A stretch of 18,991 nt of DNA from Candidatus Nitrosotenuis sp. (GCA_023252015.1 JAHEXS010000008.1:1-18991); one strand, 5' to 3'. Numbered from the stretch's first letter, positions 7,488 to 14,689 are shown. A program made the numbers and translations. Notes: generated by a model not told the origin, from the sequence alone.

Positions 7488-8354
7488 ATGAATAAACTTG
7501 GCTCGGTAAATATCGGTGGCACAAACCCAGTAAGGATAATGGGCATACTAAACACAAGTCCGGAATCATTCTATAAAAAATCCATCAAAAAGGGCAAAGA
7601 AATCACATATGCAGTCCAGCAAATGGAGCAAGACGGAGCAGACTTTGTTGATGTTGGTGCCATGTCGACTGCGCCATACCTTACAACCATAATATCAGAA
7701 AAACAAGAAATCAAAAGAATAATCAATGCAATAAAACAAATCCAAAACGCATCAAATCTGCCAATCTCAGTTGATACCTGCAGATCAAGTGTGGCAAAGG
7801 CCGCACTTGATCTTGGAGTGGACATCATTAACGATGTAACTGGTCTCAAGTATGACAAGGAAATGATAAATGTTATTTCAAAGAGTCAACCCTCACTTGT
7901 CTTGTGCGCATATGGCAAAAAACCACTAAAGGGCAATCTAATTACACAAACAAAACTGCTTCTAAAAGAAAGCATAATGCTTGCAAAGTCTGCTGGTATT
8001 CTAACAAACAAAATCACACTCGATCCAGCAATTGGGTTTTTTAGAAAAACTGGGAAAAATCCGTTTTATACCAAGATAAATTCAGATTGGCAAAAAAGAG
8101 ATCTAGATGTTTTGCAAAATCTATCATCTATAAAATTGAATTTTCCAATTCTTGTTTCAGTCTCAAACAAGTCATTTATTGGGAAAATTCTAAACAGGCA
8201 AGATCCGTCTGATCGTATTTTTGGCTCTGTTGCAGCCGAAGTAATTTCTGTCCTAAACGGAGCAGACATAATCCGAACGCACAATGTAAGACAAACAAAA
8301 GACGCAATAACAATCGCAGAAAAATTTTCAAGGCAATCCAAGAAAGGCTTATAA
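7488..8354 (+). CDS. Dihydropteroate synthase-like protein (pterin-binding family)
   Basis: Encodes 288 residues with the pterin-binding TIM-barrel of dihydropteroate synthase. It should join the pterin pyrophosphate made by MptE to an aminobenzoate-type acceptor (p-aminobenzoate for folate, or a ribosyl-aminobenzene phosphate for methanopterin-like cofactors); sequence alone does not settle which. Visible: MGILNTSPESFY (18-29, family form MGILNVTPDSF), GADFVDVGAMST (50-61), SVDTCRSSVAKAAL (94-107), INDVTG (114-119), LDPAIGF (178-184), SVSNKSFIG (224-232, with the substrate-binding Lys228) and RTHNV (263-267). All core pterin and phosphate contacts appear retained. The ATG at 7488 has a TATA-like box 26 bases upstream. 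It is divergent from mptE and 31 bases before guaB. It differs clearly from bacterial FolP in its acceptor-side loops. Confidence 0.85.
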   Translation: MNKLGSVNIGGTNPVRIMGILNTSPESFYKKSIKKGKEITYAVQQMEQDGADFVDVGAMSTAPYLTTIISEKQEIKRIINAIKQIQNASNLPISVDTCRSSVAKAALDLGVDIINDVTGLKYDKEMINVISKSQPSLVLCAYGKKPLKGNLITQTKLLLKESIMLAKSAGILTNKITLDPAIGFFRKTGKNPFYTKINSDWQKRDLDVLQNLSSIKLNFPILVSVSNKSFIGKILNRQDPSDRIFGSVAAEVISVLNGADIIRTHNVRQTKDAITIAEKFSRQSKKGL

Positions 8355-8385
8355 CGCATTCTACTTCTCCTTCCTAAGGGTTTAC

Positions 8386-9813
8386 TTGGAAATAAGAGAA
8401 GGATTAACTTTTGACGATGTTCTTCTTGTGCCAAAATATTCTAACATTACCACAAGATCACAGACCGATCTTAAAACAAAACTATCAAAAAATATCTCAC
8501 TTAACATTCCGCTGATTTCCGCAAACATGGATACTGTCACAGAAGCCGCGATGGCAGCTGCCATGGCAAGGGAAGGCGGTATTGGAATCATTCATAGGTT
8601 TTTGACAGTTGAGGAGGAAGTAGAAGAAGTCCTCAAGGTAAAGAGATCTGCAAGCGTTATCATAGAAAACCCGTACGTGGTAAGTCCGGATCAATCAATC
8701 CGGGACGCAATTGCATACATGACTGAAAAGGGTGTTTCAGGTCTTTTGGTGGTAAGTAATTCAAAGCTTGTAGGAATATTGACAGGACGGGATGTCATGT
8801 TTGAGTCAGAATTAGATCATCTCGTAAAGGACGTAATGACAAAGGATGTCATAACTGCAAAGCCCGGAATCTCTTTGATTGATGCAAAAGAAGCCCTCCG
8901 AAAACACCGAATAGAAAAACTCCCACTAATAGATGATACTGGATCAGTCAAGGGACTGATAACAAGTAAAGACATTACGCACAATGAGAATTATCCAAAC
9001 GCATCAAAGGACAAAAAGGGAAGGCCGCTAGTAGGAGCAGCAGTTGGCGTTAAGGGCGATTTTATGGAAAGAGCAGAGGCATTACTTGAGGCAGACGCCG
9101 ATGTTATTGTAGTAGACATAGCACATGGCCATAGTGAAAACGCAATCAATACTGTAAGGCTAATCAAAAAAGCATTTCCAAACTGTGAGCTAATTGCTGG
9201 AAATGTCGCAACTGCAAGAGGTACTGAAGATCTGATAAAGGCAGGAGTGGATGCAGTAAAAGTTGGTGTTGGTTCTGGCTCTATTTGCATTACGCGAGTA
9301 ATTACTGGATCTGGTGTGCCGCAGCTGAGTGCAGTGTATAACTGTGCAGAAATGGGCAAAAAATACGGTGTTCCAATAATTTCAGACGGTGGCACAAGAA
9401 CATCCGGTGATGTCACAAAGGCATTAGCCGCCGGAGCATCCACAGTTATGATTGGAAGTCTCTTTGGGGGAACTGATGAAAGTCCTGGATCATATGTGAT
9501 GAAAAATGGAAAACGATACAAAATCTACAGAGGCATGGCATCGTTTATGGCAACACTTGGAAGAAAAACAAAGGAAGCAGGAAATGTCGTAAATGATGAC
9601 TTGAATGACTATGTGGCAGAGGGAGTAGAAGCAATGATGCCGTACAAAGGAAGTGTTGCCGACATCATAAAGCAACTGACAGGAGGTGTTCGTTCAGGCC
9701 TGAGTTATTGTGGTGCAAACACCATACAGCAGATGCAAGAAAACGCAGAATTCATCAAAATGTCCCGTGCCGGCTTTGCCGAAAGCCAGCCACACGATGT
9801 TGACCTGATGTAA
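8386..9813 (+). CDS. guaB: IMP dehydrogenase family protein with CBS pair
   Basis: Encodes 475 residues from a TTG start, needed to give the family N-terminus EIREGLTFDDVLLVPKYS. IMP dehydrogenase oxidises IMP to XMP with NAD, the step before GuaA. Visible: SANMDTVTEAAMA (45-57), a pair of CBS domains at about 95-140 and 148-200, the DIAHGH strand (244-249), catalytic Cys301 in GSGSICITR, SDGGTRTSGDVTKALAAGAS and YRGMASFMATLG. The EGVEAMMPYKG segment of the flap region and the GGVRSGLSYCGA ending follow. Oddly, between GMAS and EGVE I see no Arg-Tyr flap dyad of the kind (RYFQ or RYFS) that activates water in most IMP dehydrogenases, a feature shared with GMP reductases. Function as IMP dehydrogenase is still the best reading given guaA nearby, but GMP reductase-type activity should be considered. 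Confidence 0.9.
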   Translation: MEIREGLTFDDVLLVPKYSNITTRSQTDLKTKLSKNISLNIPLISANMDTVTEAAMAAAMAREGGIGIIHRFLTVEEEVEEVLKVKRSASVIIENPYVVSPDQSIRDAIAYMTEKGVSGLLVVSNSKLVGILTGRDVMFESELDHLVKDVMTKDVITAKPGISLIDAKEALRKHRIEKLPLIDDTGSVKGLITSKDITHNENYPNASKDKKGRPLVGAAVGVKGDFMERAEALLEADADVIVVDIAHGHSENAINTVRLIKKAFPNCELIAGNVATARGTEDLIKAGVDAVKVGVGSGSICITRVITGSGVPQLSAVYNCAEMGKKYGVPIISDGGTRTSGDVTKALAAGASTVMIGSLFGGTDESPGSYVMKNGKRYKIYRGMASFMATLGRKTKEAGNVVNDDLNDYVAEGVEAMMPYKGSVADIIKQLTGGVRSGLSYCGANTIQQMQENAEFIKMSRAGFAESQPHDVDLM

Positions 9814-9824
9814 GTTTTTTAATG
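9814..9824 (+). terminator. T-run after guaB
   Basis: Six T residues at 9815-9820 directly follow the guaB stop codon. Short T-runs terminate archaeal RNA polymerase without a hairpin. The same A/T-rich bases lie about 27 before the next ATG at 9846 and could instead serve as its TATA element. Confidence 0.3.
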
Positions 9825-9845
9825 TCATAAAGAATCTAACTTTCT

Positions 9846-10310
9846 ATGCTTACAAGAACTACTGTCATAGGAATAGGAATCGGTGGAGTAATTTCAGCAA
9901 TTGCAATCTATGCATTGATTACATCGATTGGACTTCAAACCATAACTGCAACCGAAACAATATCTGTTGGAAAATCCACTACATACAAGTTTGATGCACC
10001 AAAGAGCTCGCACCAGAATTTCAAAGTGACTGGAGAAAAATTTCACGTAAAACTGCAGACTCCTAGTGACGGTATTCAAAAGGATGAGGACTTTAAAAAA
10101 GAGATTACATTTGACTGGTTTGTCCTACAAGAGGGAAAAAACAAAATAGATATCCAAAACTTGGGACCGACCGATCTGACTGTCAATGTAAAGTTTTCAA
10201 GATACACTGAGGCAATTTTGATCACATATCACATCATGGTGCTTACGGCAGGCGTTGTAATAATTGGATTCAGTGCAGCATTTTCTGTAAGAAAACCAAA
10301 AGGATTCTAA
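9846..10310 (+). CDS. Hypothetical membrane protein with two helices and an outside beta domain
   Basis: Encodes 154 residues. A hydrophobic helix at about 5-28 (IGIGIGGVISAIAIYALITSI) is followed by a roughly 90-residue soluble domain with alternating hydrophobic strands: ETISVGKSTTYKFDAP, NFKVTGEKFHVKLQTP, EITFDWFVLQEGKNKIDIQNLG, DLTVNVKFS. A second helix lies at about 123-147 (AILITYHIMVLTAGVVIIGFSAAF), then a short basic tail RKPKGF. The layout predicts both termini in the cytoplasm and a beta-sandwich outside. No enzyme motif or cysteine is present. The beta domain reminds me of GOLD or PPC-like sandwiches, but I cannot establish that by eye. It lies 32 bases after guaB and its stop codon overlaps the convergent pheA stop. 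Likely a thaumarchaeal conserved protein of unknown role. Confidence 0.7.
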   Translation: MLTRTTVIGIGIGGVISAIAIYALITSIGLQTITATETISVGKSTTYKFDAPKSSHQNFKVTGEKFHVKLQTPSDGIQKDEDFKKEITFDWFVLQEGKNKIDIQNLGPTDLTVNVKFSRYTEAILITYHIMVLTAGVVIIGFSAAFSVRKPKGF

Positions 10311-11116
10311 ATCATTCTTGCCCTTTTGTACGATCCGAGCACTTTCATAAACAAAGTTCTCCGCCTTATTTTTTCCAAAATTCCTTGTATTGTAGGATCT
10401 TCTTTGGTACCATCAAAGTCCATGTAGAAATTATATTCCCATGGGGTGCTCTTGTTTGGTCTTGATTCTATCTTTGTGAGGTTTACCTTGAAATCATTAA
10501 ACTCTTTTAGTATGTTAAATAATGCTCCGGCCTCATGTTTGACTGAAAATATTATTGATGTTTTATCTCCGTTGTCTAGGTGTTTTTTTGACAATACCAA
10601 AAATCGAGTGTAGTTAGATGCGTTGTCTTCAATTCCCTCCTTGATAATTGGGACTTGGTATATTTCAGACGCCCTTTTACTTGCAATACAGCTGACGTTT
10701 TTCTTGTTCAAGTCTTTTATTATTTTGACACTTCCTGCTGTATCATATGTCGGAATTGTCTTTAGCTTGTGATCCTGAATGAATTTCCTACATTGTCCTA
10801 GTGCTTGTGGGTGTGAATACACAGTATCGGTACCATCCATTCCGTCAAATCCAATCAGACAGTGCCTTACCCTGTAGTATATCTCACCGACTATTGTCAG
10901 ACTAGTTGATACCAACAAGTCATAACTTTCACCAACACTGCCCTCAAGTGAATTTTCTACTGGTAGTACTGAATAATCGGTATTACCATTCTGGGTAGAT
11001 TCTACCACCTCAGTAAAGGTTGAAAACGGAACCGTATCTAATGCTTCTTTAAAAAATGAAATTGCCGCATCCTCGCTATATGCACCTCGTTCTCCTTGGA
11101 ACGATACTTTGTACAT
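10307..11116 (-). CDS. pheA: Prephenate dehydratase
   Basis: Encodes 269 residues, the usual length of a stand-alone prephenate dehydratase. It converts prephenate to phenylpyruvate with loss of water and carbon dioxide in phenylalanine synthesis. Visible: FQGERGAYSEDAA (6-18), LPVENSLEGSVGESYDLL (51-68), YSHPQALGQC (100-109), DTAGSVKII (125-133) and the catalytic TRF at 170-172. A C-terminal ACT regulatory domain follows with HEAGALFNIL (194-203) and ESRP (217-220), the usual phenylalanine-binding motifs, so feedback inhibition by phenylalanine is likely. No chorismate mutase domain is fused. The ATG at 11116 comes one base after the csl4 stop, so the two are surely co-transcribed although the pathways are unrelated. 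It converges with the membrane protein gene, stop codons overlapping in CTAA/TTAG. Confidence 0.95.
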   Translation of the reverse strand: MYKVSFQGERGAYSEDAAISFFKEALDTVPFSTFTEVVESTQNGNTDYSVLPVENSLEGSVGESYDLLVSTSLTIVGEIYYRVRHCLIGFDGMDGTDTVYSHPQALGQCRKFIQDHKLKTIPTYDTAGSVKIIKDLNKKNVSCIASKRASEIYQVPIIKEGIEDNASNYTRFLVLSKKHLDNGDKTSIIFSVKHEAGALFNILKEFNDFKVNLTKIESRPNKSTPWEYNFYMDFDGTKEDPTIQGILEKIRRRTLFMKVLGSYKRARMI

Positions 11117-11117
11117 T

Positions 11118-11663
11118 TTAATCTCTTAATTTTATAAAATCGCTTTTTTCGTAATTAGTTGATATCTTACGGTCCTCAACAAATCCACAGTTTGGGCACT
11201 TGACTCTATCTCTTAGCGGAACTACGCTTCCTGCACATATGTTACATTTTGTAAATAATACTCCTAATTCGGGCTCATCTATTGTTGCATGTATTGTACC
11301 GTTTAGATGATTTTCAATTTTCAGTGTAATTACATCGTTTACTCTGGCAATGATTCTTCTTCTGTCCAAGTTCTGACAGATGCATTCTACTCCTGACGAA
11401 TTTGGTTTGCCGTTTATGTAGTGTATGGCTACTGCAACCATGGACGATAATACCGCGGCAACTGTACCTATGACAATGTCCCCTTTTTTTGGTATTGCAA
11501 TTTGTTTTCCATTCTCTACTTGTGCAATCTTGTTTTTTTTATCAATATTGGCAATCCCAATTGTACATGCCCTGATCTTACTGCCGTCATCGAAGGTATT
11601 GCTTCCTGCTTCCATTTCTTCAATAAACCCTAGTGTATCGCCAGGTACGACAAAATCTTCCAT
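11118..11663 (-). CDS. csl4: Exosome complex RNA-binding protein Csl4
   Basis: Encodes 181 residues matching archaeal Csl4, a cap subunit of the 3'-5' RNA exosome that binds RNA and recruits partners. Visible: the N-terminal FVVPGDTLGFIEE strand region (4-16), an S1 RNA-binding barrel at about 60-130 (KKGDIVIGTVAAVLSSMVAVAI), and a C-terminal zinc ribbon with Cys140, Cys143, Cys156 and Cys159 (CNIC...CPNC). Length and domain order fit the family. The ATG at 11663 follows an A/T-rich box, TTAATTATTAATTG at 11681-11694, centred about 25 bases upstream. It is the first gene of a two-gene operon with pheA. Confidence 0.93.
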   Translation of the reverse strand: MEDFVVPGDTLGFIEEMEAGSNTFDDGSKIRACTIGIANIDKKNKIAQVENGKQIAIPKKGDIVIGTVAAVLSSMVAVAIHYINGKPNSSGVECICQNLDRRRIIARVNDVITLKIENHLNGTIHATIDEPELGVLFTKCNICAGSVVPLRDRVKCPNCGFVEDRKISTNYEKSDFIKLRD

Positions 11664-11680
11664 ATTGCTTCCTGATTCTG

Positions 11681-11694
11681 TTAATTATTAATTG
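11681..11694 (-). promoter_or_regulatory. TATA-like box of the csl4-pheA operon
   Basis: A 14-base A/T-rich stretch, TTAATTATTAATTG on the plus strand, is centred about 25 bases before the csl4 ATG at 11663, the leaderless spacing seen in front of other genes here. Assigned by sequence and spacing only. Confidence 0.45.
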
Positions 11695-11719
11695 TTTTTA
11701 GAATCAAAAACAAGCGAAT

Positions 11720-12088
11720 CTAAATTTCAGACTCGCAAACAGGCATGTCCTTTAGAATGTCCTTTCCATCCTCATCTATAATTGACGGTGCGACAAGACA
11801 AATCTTGCCATTTTTTCTCTTGCAGTAAACTTCGGATTCATTATTTTCTTTGTCCCTTGCCCAAAAGGAATGCGTCTGCGAAAAATTTGGGCTCTGGCCG
11901 CTTTTTTCATAAATTTCCTCTGCGGTCCATATCTGGTCTTTTGCAACTGATGTACTGCCAAGCTTTGTTCCCTTGATGCCGACAATGTCACCTTCCTCAT
12001 CTTTGACTATGCAGCTTACGTGAATCCTAGCTTTTGGGTATCTAATAAAATTCTTTTTTGTATGTGAAAAATTACTCTTGCGTGCCAT
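11720..12088 (-). CDS. Hypothetical protein, 122 residues, basic N-terminus
   Basis: No family is recognised. The N-terminus is strongly basic (RKSNFSHTKKNFIRYPKAR, residues 3-21), which suggests nucleic-acid or ribosome contact. Next comes a strand-rich part, HVSCIVKDEEGDIVGIKGTKLGS (23-45), then IWTAEEIYEKSG (53-64) and an aromatic SFWARDKENN (74-83). The C-terminal half holds Cys89, Cys97 and Cys118; with Cys26 this makes four cysteines, but their spacing is not a standard zinc ribbon. No signal peptide or membrane helix is seen. The ATG at 12088 is the first in-frame start. It is followed by csl4 after none of the usual operon-tight spacing (56 bases) and preceded by a possible 30-codon ORF eight bases upstream. 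Confidence 0.68.
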   Translation of the reverse strand: MARKSNFSHTKKNFIRYPKARIHVSCIVKDEEGDIVGIKGTKLGSTSVAKDQIWTAEEIYEKSGQSPNFSQTHSFWARDKENNESEVYCKRKNGKICLVAPSIIDEDGKDILKDMPVCESEI

Positions 12089-12096
12089 TTACATCA

Positions 12097-12189
12097 TTAT
12101 GAAAAACGAGAATTGGTTTTTGTACTCAAATTACTTTCCTTTTCATAAAAACTCTTCAATTCAGCAATATTAACATTATTGTTGGGCAT
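12097..12189 (-). CDS. Possible small ORF, 30 codons, between dph2 and the 122-residue gene
   Basis: An ATG at 12189 opens 30 sense codons ending in TAA at 12097-12099. The peptide begins MPNNNVNIAELKSFYEKE, a plausible short amphipathic helix, and ends in a Ser/Thr/Asn-rich tail. It lies in the same frame as dph2, starting three codons after the dph2 stop, and ends eight bases before the next ATG. It therefore fills the gap almost exactly. It could be a real small protein, a decayed Dph2 extension, or chance. No ribosome-binding site is evident. Confidence 0.25.
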   Translation of the reverse strand: MPNNNVNIAELKSFYEKESNLSTKTNSRFS

Positions 12190-12198
12190 AAATTCATT

Positions 12199-13194
12199 TT
12201 ACAACCAGTGTGGAATTTGCAAGTATCCTTCAATGCTTTCATTTCTTAATATTTTCAGCAATGCCGTCGCTTGAGGTGTGGACAAGACAGGCTTGTCAAA
12301 TTGATTGTCAGTTGAAATCCTCGGACACGCAACTTGGATAAATGCGTCGATTCCCCTCAAATTACGCAGTTTTTCATTTGTAATGTCTGTAAGTGCAAAC
12401 AGCTGAACTGTTTTTCCTTCCGTTTCCAGCTCACGCTTGAATTTGAGTGCTGTAGTCTTTGAGAGCTGGCCTTCTTTGAGACCAACTATTACTCCAAATG
12501 TCTTTGCATCTGCTGCCTTGTAAATTGCCAAAGTTGCCTTTGTTTGTAATTTCTGAGCAAACTCTGTTACCTCCCGAACCTCACTAAAGTAAGGATCTAA
12601 AACATAGGTTGGTCTGTTTGTTGAAAGTGCAAGACCTGCTGCATGGAAATTACTTTGCCCCATGAAGACATTTGCATCAACTTGATTCTGCACTTCTTGT
12701 GCAGGATAAAACTCGCATCCAAACACCTGCCCGTCATTTAGCTGACCTTTACCTTTTCCTACTCTTACTTGTACTCCGTTATCTTCCAGAGTCTTGCGAA
12801 CGGCATCAATTTGATTGAGGTGCTGGCTGTCAGTAACAAGCGATATTGTTTTGCCCTTTAGAATTTCTGCACACTTGATTGCTACTCCCTCAAAGGAAAT
12901 ATCATCAAAGGCGTCTATCATCACCACGTTATCTTGAAAGGTTGACATGTTTATTGTGTGACCAATGTTGAACAAAATCTCAGCAGCTAGAGTTTTTGCG
13001 CCATTTGAATTCAGATCACATGTCCCCCATGTGGTATCTGCAATCACATATGCTGGAATGCCAAATCTGTTCATTATATTGACTGCAGCGTCTTGGACTT
13101 TTGGGAGAATCCCGTCTGGCCCATTAAGTGCAACAGACACTGGCTTGCGCTCTTGGATTGTCTTGAAGATTTTGTCTTCATCTATTACTATCAT
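12199..13194 (-). CDS. dph2: Diphthamide biosynthesis enzyme Dph2
   Basis: Encodes 331 residues of the archaeal Dph2 family, a radical-SAM-like iron-sulfur enzyme. It transfers the 3-amino-3-carboxypropyl group of S-adenosylmethionine to a histidine of elongation factor 2, the first step of diphthamide synthesis. The three cluster cysteines expected from the family are visible at Cys59 (WGTCD), Cys160 (GCEFYPA) and Cys290 (VACPRIS), with spacing close to that of the Pyrococcus enzyme as I recall it. Other signs are NGPDGIL near the start, FNIGHTIN (75-82), and MGQSNFHAAGLAL (178-190). The ATG at 13194 is supported by a TTTTAATTTAAAT box at about 13218-13230, centred 28-30 bases upstream. Archaeal Dph2 works as a homodimer, so no Dph1 partner is needed. 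It is divergent from tiaS. Confidence 0.95.
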   Translation of the reverse strand: MIVIDEDKIFKTIQERKPVSVALNGPDGILPKVQDAAVNIMNRFGIPAYVIADTTWGTCDLNSNGAKTLAAEILFNIGHTINMSTFQDNVVMIDAFDDISFEGVAIKCAEILKGKTISLVTDSQHLNQIDAVRKTLEDNGVQVRVGKGKGQLNDGQVFGCEFYPAQEVQNQVDANVFMGQSNFHAAGLALSTNRPTYVLDPYFSEVREVTEFAQKLQTKATLAIYKAADAKTFGVIVGLKEGQLSKTTALKFKRELETEGKTVQLFALTDITNEKLRNLRGIDAFIQVACPRISTDNQFDKPVLSTPQATALLKILRNESIEGYLQIPHWL

Positions 13195-13277
13195 TTGAAC
13201 AGATAAACGCCTGTCAATTTTAATTTAAATCAAGCTGTATCGTAAATCACAAATGTCTCATCATTTTCTAGTAATTA
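13195..13277. promoter_or_regulatory. Divergent promoter region between dph2 and tiaS
   Basis: The 83-base gap holds a clear A/T box (TTTTAATTTAAAT, about 13218-13230) at leaderless spacing for dph2 on the minus strand. The tiaS side is weaker: only GTATCGTAAA at about 13236-13245 lies near the expected distance from the GTG at 13278. No palindromic operator stands out. Confidence 0.4.
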
Positions 13278-14606
13278 GTGCAAAAAGAGACAATTCTGAA
13301 CATTGGCTTTGATGACACCGACTCGCCAAAGGGAATGTGCACCACTTACCTTGCATACAAGCTGGTCGATTCGCTAAAAAAAGAAAAAGTAGAGTTTCTT
13401 GATTACCCAAGATTAATCCGATTCAATCCAAACATTCCGTGGAAAACACGCGGAAATGGAGCAGTGGCATTAAAAATCAAAACAAGCAAGCCAGATCTGG
13501 TAAAAAATAAAGTAATTAGCTTTGTAAAGAAATTCTCTGATCTAAAAAATGGCGCAAACCCGGCAGTCGTTTTTTTTGAAAGCACAATCATTCCGGAAGA
13601 ATTTACACAATTTAGCAAGCATGCACTGTGGCAGCTGATAAGCAGAAATCACGCAAAAAAATTTGCCGCAGACCATAATCTAGAGTCATTTTACATTGGA
13701 AATGGTCAGGGATTAGTTGGTGCAATAGGTGCAATCGGATATCGATTTTCTGATCATACCTTTGAGCTGCTCAGCTACAGAAAAAAATCCCAGTTTGGGA
13801 AAAAACGAAAGCTCGTTGCAGATAGCGTAAAACAAATGCAGGAAAAGACATACCCTAGAACCTTTAACAGCTATGACACAAAAAAACATCGGGTCTTATT
13901 TGCACCACACGGACCGGATCCAGTATTCTTTGGTATTCGAGGAGAGGATGTGGGCTCACTACTTGTTGCATCTAATCTAGTCGAAACTCAAGAAAAACTT
14001 GCTGGTCACATGATCTTCAAATCAAATCAGGGAACAGGAGATCACCTGCAAAATGAAATTGATATTCATTCTCTAAAGCCATATTGCTCCGGTACAGTAA
14101 CTGGTGTTGTTTCAGTGGAACCCAAAATAGAAAAGGGCGGACATGTGATGTTTGCCATAAAAAAAGATGACACTGAAATAAAATGTGCCGTCTACAAAGA
14201 AACTGGAATAACAGAACACGCCGCAAATCTGATTATAGGTGATAAAGTTTGCGTCGGTGGCGGAGTCAGAAAGGCATCCCGCAAGCATAGCCGTATACTT
14301 AATGTGGAATTTTTTCAGGTTTTGAGCTTGGAAAAAAAATACATTCTGGTTAATCCAATGTGCACAAAATGCAAAAAACACATGAAGTCAAAAGGACAAG
14401 GCCAGGGCTTTGAATGTGTAAGATGTGGAAAAAAGTCACCTACAAAAGAAACCAAGCAAGTTTTCAGACAAATAAAAAAACAAATCTACATTCCGCAAAT
14501 GTCTGCGCACAGGCATCTTACACGACCGCAACAGAGACTTGGAATTGTAAACAAGGATGTAATATTTGATGATTCTGCTCTGTGGTTCTATGCTAATCAA
14601 AACTGA
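13278..14606 (+). CDS. tiaS: tRNA(Ile2) 2-agmatinylcytidine synthetase TiaS
   Basis: Encodes 442 residues. TiaS attaches agmatine to C34 of the CAU anticodon of tRNA-Ile2, using ATP, so that the tRNA reads AUA instead of AUG. Visible: NIGFDDTDSPKGMCTTYLA (8-26), the family N-terminal phosphate-handling motif, and WKTRGNGAVALKI (55-67). A glycine-rich GNGQGLVGAIGAIGYRF segment follows, then an OB-fold RNA-binding part (CSGTVTGVVSVEPKIEKGGHVMF). A C-terminal zinc ribbon carries Cys362, Cys365, Cys380 and Cys383 for tRNA binding. The GTG start at 13278 places the first conserved motif eight residues in, as in the family. It is convergent with the initiator tRNA gene, which also carries a CAU anticodon, and stops only eight bases before that gene's 3' end. 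Confidence 0.95.
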   Translation: MQKETILNIGFDDTDSPKGMCTTYLAYKLVDSLKKEKVEFLDYPRLIRFNPNIPWKTRGNGAVALKIKTSKPDLVKNKVISFVKKFSDLKNGANPAVVFFESTIIPEEFTQFSKHALWQLISRNHAKKFAADHNLESFYIGNGQGLVGAIGAIGYRFSDHTFELLSYRKKSQFGKKRKLVADSVKQMQEKTYPRTFNSYDTKKHRVLFAPHGPDPVFFGIRGEDVGSLLVASNLVETQEKLAGHMIFKSNQGTGDHLQNEIDIHSLKPYCSGTVTGVVSVEPKIEKGGHVMFAIKKDDTEIKCAVYKETGITEHAANLIIGDKVCVGGGVRKASRKHSRILNVEFFQVLSLEKKYILVNPMCTKCKKHMKSKGQGQGFECVRCGKKSPTKETKQVFRQIKKQIYIPQMSAHRHLTRPQQRLGIVNKDVIFDDSALWFYANQN

Positions 14607-14628
14607 AAAGTTATTAGCGGGGAGTAGA

Positions 14629-14650
14629 CTTTCAGGAGTTTTTAGCTCCA
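14629..14650 (-). other. 22-base tRNA intron in the T-loop (position 59/60)
   Basis: On the minus strand, exon bases TTCA (54-57) pair with intron bases TGAA as a perfect 4-bp central helix. The flanking 3-base bulges are A-A^T and A-G^T, with cuts after the second base. The inner intron stem is GGAG/CTCC and the outer helix is the five-base T-stem. This is a textbook bulge-helix-bulge at a non-canonical tRNA position. Removal restores the loop TTCAAAT. Confidence 0.9.
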
Positions 14651-14672
14651 TTTGAACTACTGATCTGCGGGT

Positions 14673-14689
14673 ATCACATCAATTATGAT
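14673..14689 (-). other. 17-base tRNA intron in the anticodon loop (position 37/38)
   Basis: This is the canonical archaeal intron position. Exon bases 32-35 (CTCA) face intron bases TGTG, giving three pairs and one U-U mismatch in the central helix. The inner stem is TCA/TGA around the loop TAAT, and the outer helix is the anticodon stem. Bulges are T-A^A and A-T^A. Removal restores the loop CTCATAA with anticodon CAT. Confidence 0.85.

Noticed and set aside
8991..9521. 176-codon minus-strand frame inside guaB
   Set aside because: It lies wholly antisense to the conserved catalytic barrel of guaB; its Pro/Thr/Ser-rich translation is typical of a shadow frame.
14436..14651. 71-codon open frame on the minus strand covering the tiaS end and part of the tRNA
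   Set aside because: It is antisense to the conserved zinc-ribbon coding part of tiaS and reads through tRNA exons and an intron; the peptide shows no family signs.
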